NCBI GenBank assembly: GCA_002425685.1
Contig: DIMS01000100.1
Coordinates: 301-11,339 of the forward strand
DNA from: Synergistaceae bacterium UBA5560
GTDB lineage: Bacteria > Synergistota > Synergistia > Synergistales > Aminiphilaceae
Length of the DNA stretch: 11,039 bases
Reading direction: 5' to 3'
Below the pieces are notes generated by a model. That model ran no database searches. It saw nothing but the letters and a program-made list of their open reading frames with translations, and was not told the DNA's origin. The position numbers were made by a program, and so were the translations under genes. Positions 1-6,535 of the stretch are shown here, in pieces (position 1 is the stretch's first letter; the number at the start of each line of letters is the position of its first letter).

Positions 1-2021
1 TCGTCATCGGCCTGCTGCTCCTCTTCATGGGCATGCGCTGCGGTCTTCTCATCGGCGCCGTGTTGCTCCTGACGATTCTCGCCACTTTTATCGCCATGCG
101 GGGCTTTCATATCGACCTGCACAGCATTTCCCTGGGAGCGCTCATCATCGCCCTGGGGATGCTTGTGGACAACGCCATCGTCGTGGCTGACGGCGTTCTC
201 GTGGGAATCCAGAAAGGGCGGGACCCTTTCCGTTCCTCCGAGGATATCGTGGGGCAGACCCAGTGGCCCCTGCTCGGTGCGACGATCATTGCCGTCCTCG
301 CCTTCGCTCCGATCGGCCTTTCTCCGGACAGCACGGGAGAGTATTGCCGCAGCCTTTTCCAGGTGGTGGGAATCTCTCTTTTGCTGAGTTGGGTCCTCGC
401 CGTGACGATCACTCCCCTTGCGGGAGCGCACTTTCTCAAAGTGGCTCCGATGCAGGAGGGGGAGGAGCTCTACGGATCGCTTCTCTATCGCCTCTACCGG
501 AAGTTCCTTGAAACGTGTCTTGCGAAGCGGCTGCTCACGTTGGCTGTTCTGGCGGGACTTCTTGTGACGGGCATCATCGGCTTCGGCATGGTGGACAAGT
601 CCTTTTTCCCCAGCGCGTCGAGCCCCATGTTCACCATCGAGTTCCGGCGCCCCAAGGGGGCGTTCATCAACGAGACTCTTGAGGACGTGAGGAAGTTCGA
701 GACGTTTCTTCGGGAGCAGCCCGAGACCAAATCCGTCACCTCCTTTGTGGGAGAAGGAGCGTTGCGCTTCCTCCTTACCTTCACTGCGGGCGATCCCGGG
801 GACGAGTACGGAAGTTTCGTCGTCGGAACCGAGAACGCGGAGGAGACGGATTCGCTCATGAAAAAAGTGGAGGACTTCGCTGCCCGGGATCTGCCGTATC
901 TGGATCCTCGGGTACGCCCTTTCGGGAAGGGAACGGGAAGCGGCGCGAAGATTCAGGTACGCTTCTCCGGGGAGGATCCGCTCGTGCTCCGCAGTCTCGC
1001 CGACCAGGCCACGGCGCTCTATCGTGCCGCGGGTGCGGTGAACATCCGCAGCGACTGGGGGGAACGGGTCAAGGTCATCCGTCCGGTCCTTGATGAGGTC
1101 AGGGCGAGGCAGGCGGGGCTCACACGAAAGGACATCGCGGAGGCCCTGGAACTCTCCTTTTCCGGTGCGACCGCAGGCCTCTATCGCGAGAAGGACAAGC
1201 TTCTCCCCATCGTGGCCCGCTTTCCCGAGACGGAACGGGCCGATGCGGGAACCCTTCCGGAGGTGCAGGCCTGGAGTCCTTCGCTGCAGCGTTATCTCCT
1301 CCTCTCCCAGGTGGTCCGGCGTTTCGACACCGTTGCGGAGGATTCCGTGATCTACCGGCGGAACCGCATGCGTACCGTCACCACAGAGTGCGATGCCGCC
1401 GACGGTCTTGCAGGGCCGCTGTTCACCAGGGTGCGCTCCTCGGTGGAAAACCTCCCTCTTCCTCTGGGGTACAGCATGGAGTGGGGCGGCGAGTACGAGA
1501 GTTCCGGCAAGGCTCAGGGAGGGCTTTTGCGCATGATTCCCCTGGCCTTTGCCGCCATGGCTCTGATCCTGGTGGTTCTTTTCAACGCCCTGCGGCAGCC
1601 CGCGATCATCCTGCTCTGCCTGCCCCTTTCAGTGATCGGCATGACCGCGGGGCTCCTGCTGTTGCGGAAACCTTTCGATTTCCTCGCACTGCTCGGTTTC
1701 CTGAGCCTCGCGGGGATGCTCATCAAGAACGCCATCGTGCTCATCGACCAGGTCGATCTCGAGATCCGGGAGGGACGCGATCCCTATGAGGCCATCGTTG
1801 ATTCCGCGTTGAGCCGGGCCCGTCCGGTGCTCATGGCGGCACTCACCACCGTGCTCGGCATGGTTCCCCTCTACTTCGACGTGCTCTTCTCCTCCATGGC
1901 GGTGACCATCATGTTCGGTCTCACTTTCGCCACAGGGCTCACCCTCGTGGTGGTGCCCGTTCTCTACGCCCTCTTCTTTCGGATTCATCCTGCGCCGGAG
2001 GGTAAGGGCGTGCCCGGGTAA
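1..2021 (+). CDS. RND efflux permease, 5'-truncated by the window edge
   Basis: This is the inner-membrane, proton-driven pump subunit of a tripartite RND exporter. The frame is open from base 3, so 672 residues are visible. RND permeases are usually 1,000-1,070 residues, so about 330-350 N-terminal residues (TM1 and the first porter subdomains) lie upstream; the ATG at 27 is internal. The sequence begins in the TM2-TM3 region. TM4 carries LVDNAIVVADG, with Asp at 168-170 and Asn at 171-173 where AcrB has two Asp. TM10 carries LIKNAIVLIDQ, with Lys at 1725-1727 matching the AcrB proton-relay lysine. The second periplasmic porter region lies between (about 600-1500), and the last hydrophobic helices end near 1975. 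It is probably the last gene of its operon, because a strong terminator follows. Membership of RND is certain; substrate is not. The single-Asp TM4 occurs in several RND subfamilies. Confidence 0.93.
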   Translation, partial: VIGLLLLFMGMRCGLLIGAVLLLTILATFIAMRGFHIDLHSISLGALIIALGMLVDNAIVVADGVLVGIQKGRDPFRSSEDIVGQTQWPLLGATIIAVLAFAPIGLSPDSTGEYCRSLFQVVGISLLLSWVLAVTITPLAGAHFLKVAPMQEGEELYGSLLYRLYRKFLETCLAKRLLTLAVLAGLLVTGIIGFGMVDKSFFPSASSPMFTIEFRRPKGAFINETLEDVRKFETFLREQPETKSVTSFVGEGALRFLLTFTAGDPGDEYGSFVVGTENAEETDSLMKKVEDFAARDLPYLDPRVRPFGKGTGSGAKIQVRFSGEDPLVLRSLADQATALYRAAGAVNIRSDWGERVKVIRPVLDEVRARQAGLTRKDIAEALELSFSGATAGLYREKDKLLPIVARFPETERADAGTLPEVQAWSPSLQRYLLLSQVVRRFDTVAEDSVIYRRNRMRTVTTECDAADGLAGPLFTRVRSSVENLPLPLGYSMEWGGEYESSGKAQGGLLRMIPLAFAAMALILVVLFNALRQPAIILLCLPLSVIGMTAGLLLLRKPFDFLALLGFLSLAGMLIKNAIVLIDQVDLEIREGRDPYEAIVDSALSRARPVLMAALTTVLGMVPLYFDVLFSSMAVTIMFGLTFATGLTLVVVPVLYALFFRIHPAPEGKGVPG

Positions 2022-2117
2022 GCGTAAAAGGCGGGGGGCCCGAAAGGGAGACGAGAGCGTTCTTCCGTACTCCGCGCGTACAGAAGGGGCGCGCCCTGAA
2101 AAAGGGCTTGTCGGAGA

Positions 2118-2159
2118 AAAAGCGGGAAAGGGCCTTGCCACAGGCCCTTTCCCGCTTTC
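2118..2159. terminator. Strong bidirectional intrinsic terminator
   Basis: Arms at 2119-2135 and 2142-2158 pair perfectly over 17 bp (AAAGCGGGAAAGGGCCT and its complement), leaving a 6-nt loop. On the + strand TTTCTTCGCTCT follows. On the - strand the stem is followed by TTTTTCTCC. It lies between two convergent genes, the + strand RND permease ending at 2021 and the - strand gene ending at 2242, and can serve both. A smaller hairpin (GCCCT / AGGGC, 2093-2107) lies just before it. Confidence 0.85.
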
Positions 2160-2241
2160 TTCGCTCTCGTTTGTGGCTCACTCATTTGCAATTCTCTCAC
2201 CGGCGTGCGGTCGTGTCCGCCCGCTCAGGGAACGTCGTGTC

Positions 2242-3783
2242 TCATTCTTCCTCGGAGCCGGCGATCTTCCATTTGAACCACTTGTATTGATCCTTCTCCA
2301 GCACACGGTATCCCCGGACCTCCTTGGTGACCCACAGGAGATATTCCTTGGAGAAGGACTCCTGAAGGGCCATGATGGATTTCCCCTTGTTGCCCTTGAG
2401 TCCGGCGTAGGTGTCCTTGAGATCCCGGTCGTCGTCGGCGTCCCAGCGAAAGAGGGCCATGGCCTGGGCCACGGATTTTTCCGGCGTGTCCGCAGGGATA
2501 AGAGGAAACTGGAGCACGTGTTCCTCCCAGTTGTAGACGCCATTCCCCTTGCCGGGCACGACCACCACCCGGGGACAGCCGTGGATCCGGATCCGGCTCA
2601 GGCCGAGGATTCCCGGATCGGCCTGGAGAAGATGTTCGATCCCCTTGGAGATGGCGCCGAACGTGAGAAGATCTCTCCCTCCCGAAGGGGAGAAGAGGGG
2701 CGACACGTCCAGATGGCTCCGTTTTGCGGACATTTCCATGAACATCTTCCGGGTCTTCATGGATTCCTTCATGACCAGGCGGAGTTCACCCTCGCCCTTG
2801 CCCTTCCATTTCTCCGCGAAGCGCCCGACCTTCTGAGTTTGGCGGCGGTGTTCCTCCTGGGTCCGGACGAAGAAGATCGCCATGTCCTCGATCTCCTGGT
2901 CCAGGGCGAGAAGCTGTTCGAACTGGTTGAGAAGTCCCATCTGCTCGAGCCCGCTTCGGAGAGGATCAAGAAGGCTTTTTCGTTTTTCCAGCGCTCCCCT
3001 GTAGGCCGCGGCGGCGTCGATGATCTTCTGTCGTTCCTGATTGTCCGCCATGCGGACCCGGAGCGTGCGCAGAGTGTTCTCCACGAAGTTCATGAGGTTG
3101 CCGTCGATGGTGGCGAGGAGTGTGTCCGCTTCCTTCGTCTGGGGGAAGTTGATGTGCTTCAGGAGGATCCCCTGAATTCCCTTCCGCTTACGGACGTTCA
3201 CGTTGAGGACTTCCTCAAGGTGATCCGTCTTCGCCCGGAGGCTCATGCCTGCACGCGGGCTCTGGAGCGGGCGTGCGTAGAGCAGGGCGAACTCCTCGGC
3301 GATGAGATCGGACAGGCGGTAGTACTGAAAACGGTCCAGAGAAGGTGCCTTTTCCGCGGAGGCGAGGAGTGCGGCGGAATTTCCCGGCGTGACCCGGGAA
3401 TCCAGAAAACCAAAGTCGAGGAAAAGGCGTTCCTCGGGCGTGAAGTCAATCCGCTGAGGAGCTCCCGTGCTGGTGCGGATATGTCGTTCCACCACGCCCC
3501 AGAGAAGGCTCCAATAGGCGGTGGCGAGTTTTTCCCAGAGTTCCCGCGTGCGCTTGCGGACCTCAATGTCATCGCTCGGCTGGGGCAGGAGCACATACTC
3601 CTCCACGTCGGCGCGGAGCTGCTTGAGGGTGGTACGGTCCTCTTCGTTCGAGAGGTTCTGTTCGAGGAAGATGAGCGGCTCCAAGAGCCCACCTCCGGCG
3701 TTCGTGTCGCCCGGGGTCGCCCTTTCCGAAAACGGAGGTGCGTTTTGTGCGGATTGGGGTGTTGCGGATAGTTCCTCTGCCAT
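2242..3783 (-). CDS. Uncharacterised 513-residue cytosolic protein
   Basis: I do not recognise the family. The start is the ATG at 3781-3783, because AAGGAGGT sits 6 nt upstream; an in-frame TTG at 3807 would add 8 residues but has no comparable RBS. There is no signal peptide or membrane helix. Residues 1-30 are low-complexity (Ala, Pro, Ser, Thr). Residues 35-130 are helical with several Trp (LWEKLATAYWSLLWG). Residues 185-350 are strongly charged and helical, with coiled-coil-like stretches around 225-315. The C-terminal part (395-513) looks globular: a beta-like segment RVVVVPGKGNGVYNW, then PLIPADTPEKSVAQAMALFRWDADDD, ending in an aromatic and basic KWFKWK tail. The gene follows the GGDEF/HD-GYP gene on the same strand after 232 bases but has a probable promoter of its own, so a link to cyclic di-GMP is only a neighbourhood inference. 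An opposite-strand frame of similar length overlaps it but has a His/Gly/Leu-rich shadow composition. Confidence 0.85.
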   Translation of the reverse strand: MAEELSATPQSAQNAPPFSERATPGDTNAGGGLLEPLIFLEQNLSNEEDRTTLKQLRADVEEYVLLPQPSDDIEVRKRTRELWEKLATAYWSLLWGVVERHIRTSTGAPQRIDFTPEERLFLDFGFLDSRVTPGNSAALLASAEKAPSLDRFQYYRLSDLIAEEFALLYARPLQSPRAGMSLRAKTDHLEEVLNVNVRKRKGIQGILLKHINFPQTKEADTLLATIDGNLMNFVENTLRTLRVRMADNQERQKIIDAAAAYRGALEKRKSLLDPLRSGLEQMGLLNQFEQLLALDQEIEDMAIFFVRTQEEHRRQTQKVGRFAEKWKGKGEGELRLVMKESMKTRKMFMEMSAKRSHLDVSPLFSPSGGRDLLTFGAISKGIEHLLQADPGILGLSRIRIHGCPRVVVVPGKGNGVYNWEEHVLQFPLIPADTPEKSVAQAMALFRWDADDDRDLKDTYAGLKGNKGKSIMALQESFSKEYLLWVTKEVRGYRVLEKDQYKWFKWKIAGSEEE

Positions 3784-3791
3784 AGCCGGAC
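3784..3791 (-). promoter_or_regulatory. Unusually complete Shine-Dalgarno site
   Basis: On the - strand, AAGGAGGTCC precedes the ATG at 3783, with the core about six bases from the start codon (core AAGGAGGT at about 3797-3790). It matches the 16S anti-SD over eight bases. It decides the start in favour of 3783 over the upstream TTG and predicts efficient translation. Confidence 0.7.
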
Positions 3792-3866
3792 CTCCTTGTC
3801 TCCTCAAAAAAGGAAGAGGAAACCCAAAAATTGAGTCTCAGGACCCATTTTACTCGCTCAAGGGCG

Positions 3867-3896
3867 ATTGTGCCAGAAAAGAAAGCATTGCGTCAA
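3867..3896 (-). promoter_or_regulatory. Probable sigma70 promoter for the 513-residue protein
   Basis: Read on the - strand, TTGACG (3896-3891) is followed after 18 nt by CACAAT (3872-3867), with an extended -10 TG one base before it. The start point would be near 3860, giving a leader of about 77 nt that ends in the AAGGAGGT site. A second -10-like TAAAAT lies at 3852-3847 without a good -35. This is motif matching only. Confidence 0.5.
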
Positions 3897-4015
3897 ACGG
3901 ATCTTTTTCCGCAGGGGCATCATGGTGTCCCCGAAAGAGAGAGGTGCCGCAAGCAACGTTCTTCCTGTATGGATGTCCGCTCTGGTTCCTGCCGCGGCAG
4001 TCCGTTGCGACGTCG

Positions 4016-6133
4016 TCAAGAAAAAGTGAATTTTCGAGAGACAAAGCGGAGAAATCGTTCCGCCCATTCCGGATCGAACTGGGTTCCCGCACAGCGCCGG
4101 ATCTCCTGTCGCGCCTCCTCGGGAGAAAGACGCGGTTTGTAAAGCCGGTTCGTCATGGATTCGAAGGCGTCAACAAGGGTCATTATCCGGCTTTCCAGAG
4201 GAATCGACGCGCCTCTTCCGCCAGCGGGGTACCCCTCGCCGTTCCACCACTGGTGGTGGCAGCGGATGCTCTCGGCGATGTCCAGAAGCGCGGGAACGGC
4301 GAGGGCGATGCGATGTCCGATCTCGGGGTGCCGTCGGATCTCCACGAACTCCTCCTCGGAGAGCGGTCCCGTTTTGGCGAGCAGGCCCGGCTGAATGCCC
4401 ACCATGCCGATGTCGTGCCAGGCGGCGAGGCGGATCAGGCGTTCCCGAAAAACAGGTTCAAACTCGGGTATGGTACCGATGAAATCCTCCATGATGACTG
4501 CGCAGGCCTCCATGTGATCCTTTCGGTTTTTCTCCTCCTCGTGGATCCGGTAAAGAAAGAATTTCAGGACCGCCTCCCGAGCCTTTTTGCGGTGCTCATC
4601 CTTTTGAGCGTACATGATCTCGTCGGCATCCTTGAAAAGCTCCAGGATGCTTCGTGCCGCCGTGTTACCCGTGCGCATTCCCCAGGAAAAAAGGACGGGC
4701 AGATGTCCCTCCGGGGCGTTGTGGAGGGAGAGTGCTTCCTCAAGCCGGAGCGTCATCCGCTCTTCCGTTTCTGGTGAACTGAAGGGGACGAGAACGGCGA
4801 ATTCGTCGCCGCCGATGCGGGCGACCACGTCGGCGGAGCGAAACGTGTTCTGAAGTACCGATGCGGCCTTGCGTATCAGTTCGTCTCCCCAGGTATGTCC
4901 CAAAGTATCGTTCACGAGTTTGAGCCCGTCCAGATCACAGACCACCACCGTGACGGGGTCGAATCGCCCTGCGCCGTGACGGTGCATCTCTTCCTCGAAG
5001 AGTGTACGGTTTGCAAGGCCGGTGAGGGGATCCCGGAGCGAGCTTTCTCGGAGTTGCTGCATGGCGGCCTGAATCCGTTCTTTCAGGTCGTCCACGGCGA
5101 GGGCGACGGTACCGAGTTCCTCGGGAAGCAGTTCGACGGTTTCGGAAGGATACTTGGCATAGTTTCCCTCGCCCACGGCGGTGACTCCTGCGAGAAGTGT
5201 GGACAGGGCGCGGGACATGCGGGAGAAGAGAAGCAGGAAGAAGAGAATTCCCAGTGCGGCGAAGAGCGTGATGGAGAGAATACTGAAGCGGACCATGCGG
5301 ATCGTGGATCGCTGGTATTCCCCGAGGGTCATTTCCGCGCCGAGAATCAGGTCATGCCCCTCGAGAAAGGTGAGGAGTCTGTAGTAATGCTCTCCTCTTT
5401 CGTCCTTCCCTTGGAGAAGGCGGGAGCCTTTTCGTTCTGTCAGGAGTGGGCGGGCGTGAGGGTCCTCCGCGAGGCTCGTTCCGAAGATCTGCTCGCTTGC
5501 CTTCGGGCCGGACAGAAGATGCCCCGTTCCGTCATAGAGGAGAAAACGTCCCGTTTCGCCGAAATGCATTCTTCCGATGAGGTGGGCCAGGTTGTCCAGA
5601 AGGGTCGCCCCAAAGACCAGTCCGTCGAAGATTTCCTGTCGGAAGACCGGAACGGAGAAAATGATAATGGTATTTCCGGACACTCTTCCCACAAGAGGTG
5701 GCGTGATGAATTCCCTTCCCCTGAGGGCGGCCTGGAAATACGTTCGGTCCCGGAGGTCCGGCGAATTTTCCGGGCGTATGCCGATATCGCTGTCCACCAG
5801 AATATGTCCTTCCCGATCGACATACGCCACGGCGGTCAGATCCGTCCGACTCTCGGCGAAACGGAGGAAATCCCTGTACATTGCCTCCATGTCTCTGTTC
5901 TCGACGGAGCTAAGTCCGGCAATCGCGCGGATTTCCTCGAGATTCGCGAGATACCAGCGGGAGAAAAAGGCAACCTGGAGGTTCAGAATACTCTCAAGGC
6001 GTTCCGTGAGAGAGACGTACGTATGGTGACGTTCGGTCAAGAAGAACGCCAAGGGAGAAAGGACAACCACGAGGAGGAGCAGTAGCAGGAAGCCAATGAA
6101 CATACCCCGGATGCTTTTTGGCGGAAATGTCAT
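4016..6133 (-). CDS. Membrane sensor with dCache, HAMP-like, GGDEF and HD-GYP domains
   Basis: A 705-residue cyclic di-GMP enzyme. Order: TM1 at 9-32; an extracytoplasmic dCache-like sensor at about 35-275 (AVAYVDREGHILVDSD, then RDRTYFQAALRG); TM2 at 281-304; a HAMP-like linker at 305-360; GGDEF at about 365-490; HD-GYP at about 535-700. The cyclase signature IGGDEF (441-445) is intact, and RSAD at 432-435 sits exactly where the inhibitory I-site RxxD belongs. In the phosphodiesterase half His540, His573-Asp574, His602, His626-His627, Asp655 and GYP (634-636) are present, but HDIGK reads HDIGM at 573-577. So the protein may both make and degrade c-di-GMP in response to an external ligand. 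The start is the ATG at 6133, just before TM1, with a moderate AGGGGAG about 11 nt upstream; the frame stays open further upstream but there it only runs antisense to the regulator gene. Confidence 0.92.
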   Translation of the reverse strand: MTFPPKSIRGMFIGFLLLLLLVVVLSPLAFFLTERHHTYVSLTERLESILNLQVAFFSRWYLANLEEIRAIAGLSSVENRDMEAMYRDFLRFAESRTDLTAVAYVDREGHILVDSDIGIRPENSPDLRDRTYFQAALRGREFITPPLVGRVSGNTIIIFSVPVFRQEIFDGLVFGATLLDNLAHLIGRMHFGETGRFLLYDGTGHLLSGPKASEQIFGTSLAEDPHARPLLTERKGSRLLQGKDERGEHYYRLLTFLEGHDLILGAEMTLGEYQRSTIRMVRFSILSITLFAALGILFFLLLFSRMSRALSTLLAGVTAVGEGNYAKYPSETVELLPEELGTVALAVDDLKERIQAAMQQLRESSLRDPLTGLANRTLFEEEMHRHGAGRFDPVTVVVCDLDGLKLVNDTLGHTWGDELIRKAASVLQNTFRSADVVARIGGDEFAVLVPFSSPETEERMTLRLEEALSLHNAPEGHLPVLFSWGMRTGNTAARSILELFKDADEIMYAQKDEHRKKAREAVLKFFLYRIHEEEKNRKDHMEACAVIMEDFIGTIPEFEPVFRERLIRLAAWHDIGMVGIQPGLLAKTGPLSEEEFVEIRRHPEIGHRIALAVPALLDIAESIRCHHQWWNGEGYPAGGRGASIPLESRIMTLVDAFESMTNRLYKPRLSPEEARQEIRRCAGTQFDPEWAERFLRFVSRKFTFS

Positions 6134-6199
6134 GGAGGGAAGATCTCCCCTTTCACAAGAAACGGATGCTGCATCGTCATCGCTGAGTTGTGGCCGAGA

Positions 6200-6224
6200 A
6201 GACGACGAAGTAGTTTCATCGTCT
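6200..6224. repeat. Imperfect dyad at the start of the sensor transcript
   Basis: Arms AGACGA-c-GAA and TTC-a-TCGTCT face each other around a 5-nt centre, with one mismatched pair. On the sensor (-) strand it begins about 9 nt past the -10, so it would lie at the very 5' end of the mRNA. It could be an operator or a 5' stabilising hairpin; the sequence alone cannot tell. Confidence 0.4.
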
Positions 6225-6232
6225 CCAAATTG

Positions 6233-6262
6233 ATTGTACGCTCTTAAAGAGCGTTGACACAA
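6233..6262 (-). promoter_or_regulatory. Probable sensor-gene promoter with a dyad in the spacer
   Basis: On the - strand, TTGTGT (6262-6257) and TACAAT (6238-6233) are 18 nt apart, giving a leader of about 92 nt to the ATG at 6133. The spacer is almost filled by a perfect 8-bp inverted repeat, ACGCTCTT and AAGAGCGT around one base (6238-6254). The -10 is good and the -35 weak, which would suit a promoter that needs an activator or is controlled by a spacer-binding repressor. Confidence 0.5.
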
Positions 6263-6421
6263 GGTACATCGGGTTTTCCCCGTGTGTCTTTTGCGGACTC
6301 TCCGTGAAGAAGGGACCTGAAGCTGGGATTCGCCTCCACCGCAGGGGTAGGGCGTCCTCCCCAAAGTCAGGGACATCGAATGAACTGCCGGAAAGGCAAC
6401 GGGACTGCCTGACGCTGTGTA

Positions 6422-6450
6422 ACACTTTTCCTGGTGGTCTTGAAAAGTGT
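6422..6450. promoter_or_regulatory. Candidate operator over the -35
   Basis: A perfect 9-bp inverted repeat, ACACTTTTC (6422-6430) and GAAAAGTGT (6442-6450), with an 11-nt gap. The right arm covers the -35 hexamer. Centres of the arms are about 20 bp apart, two helical turns, as expected for a dimeric regulator. The neighbouring MerR-type protein is the natural candidate ligand. Confidence 0.5.
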
Positions 6451-6468
6451 CACGTGGCGCTTTATACT
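6440..6468 (+). promoter_or_regulatory. Sigma70 promoter of the regulator-efflux operon
   Basis: TTGAAA (6440-6445) and TATACT (6463-6468) are separated by the optimal 17 nt, with a start point expected near 6475. It is the best promoter match seen in the window, and there is no other good candidate before the TolC-type gene, so it probably drives the whole operon. The spacer is normal length, not the 19-20 nt of classical MerR-activated promoters, so negative autoregulation is more likely than DNA-twist activation here. Confidence 0.7.
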
Positions 6469-6482
6469 TTTTCGGCACGTGA
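6450..6482. promoter_or_regulatory. Candidate second operator centred on the -10
   Basis: TCACGTGGC (6450-6458) and GGCACGTGA (6474-6482) form an inverted repeat matching at 8 of 9 positions around a 15-nt centre that contains the -10. Each arm holds the palindromic hexamer CACGTG. With the dyad to its left, the promoter is covered from -35 to the start point. Confidence 0.4.
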
Positions 6483-6535
6483 TCTTTGGAGAGCAGAAAA
6501 TAATGGTCCAACAGCCCTTTCGGAAGGTGAAAAAC

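Larger units (their letters stand above)
6134..6439. other. Divergent intergenic region, no gene seen
   Basis: About 400 bases separate the - strand sensor gene from the + strand regulator gene (6134-6535 in full). The part next to the sensor holds its probable promoter and two dyads. The part at 6300-6420 is GC-rich without a convincing coding frame. It contains GTCAGG (6366-6371) and CCTGAC (6407-6412), which could pair around an inner TGCC-GGAAA-GGCA hairpin. No tRNA or known riboswitch pattern could be recognised. Confidence 0.55.

Noticed and set aside
2173..3771. A 532-codon + strand frame opposite the 513-residue gene
   Set aside because: It lacks an RBS, starts just past the terminator, and has the His/Gly/Leu-rich composition of an antisense shadow. 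The - strand gene has a promoter, a strong RBS and normal composition.
3850..3885. TGGCAC resembling a sigma54 -24 element on the - strand
   Set aside because: The GC of a -12 element is absent at the fixed spacing.
3521..4777. A 418-codon + strand frame
   Set aside because: It spans the 5' part of one - strand gene, an intergenic gap and the HD-GYP half of the other. No RBS or domain; a GC-rich shadow.
6254..6282. Perfect TTGACA on the + strand
   Set aside because: At 16-18 nt downstream there is only GC-rich sequence (TCCCCG) with no -10, and it lies inside the - strand promoter.
6300..6420. c-di-GMP riboswitch, 6S or SRP RNA
   Set aside because: Considered because of GCC/GGC hairpins next to a c-di-GMP gene, but the conserved cores of those RNAs could not be found on either strand.
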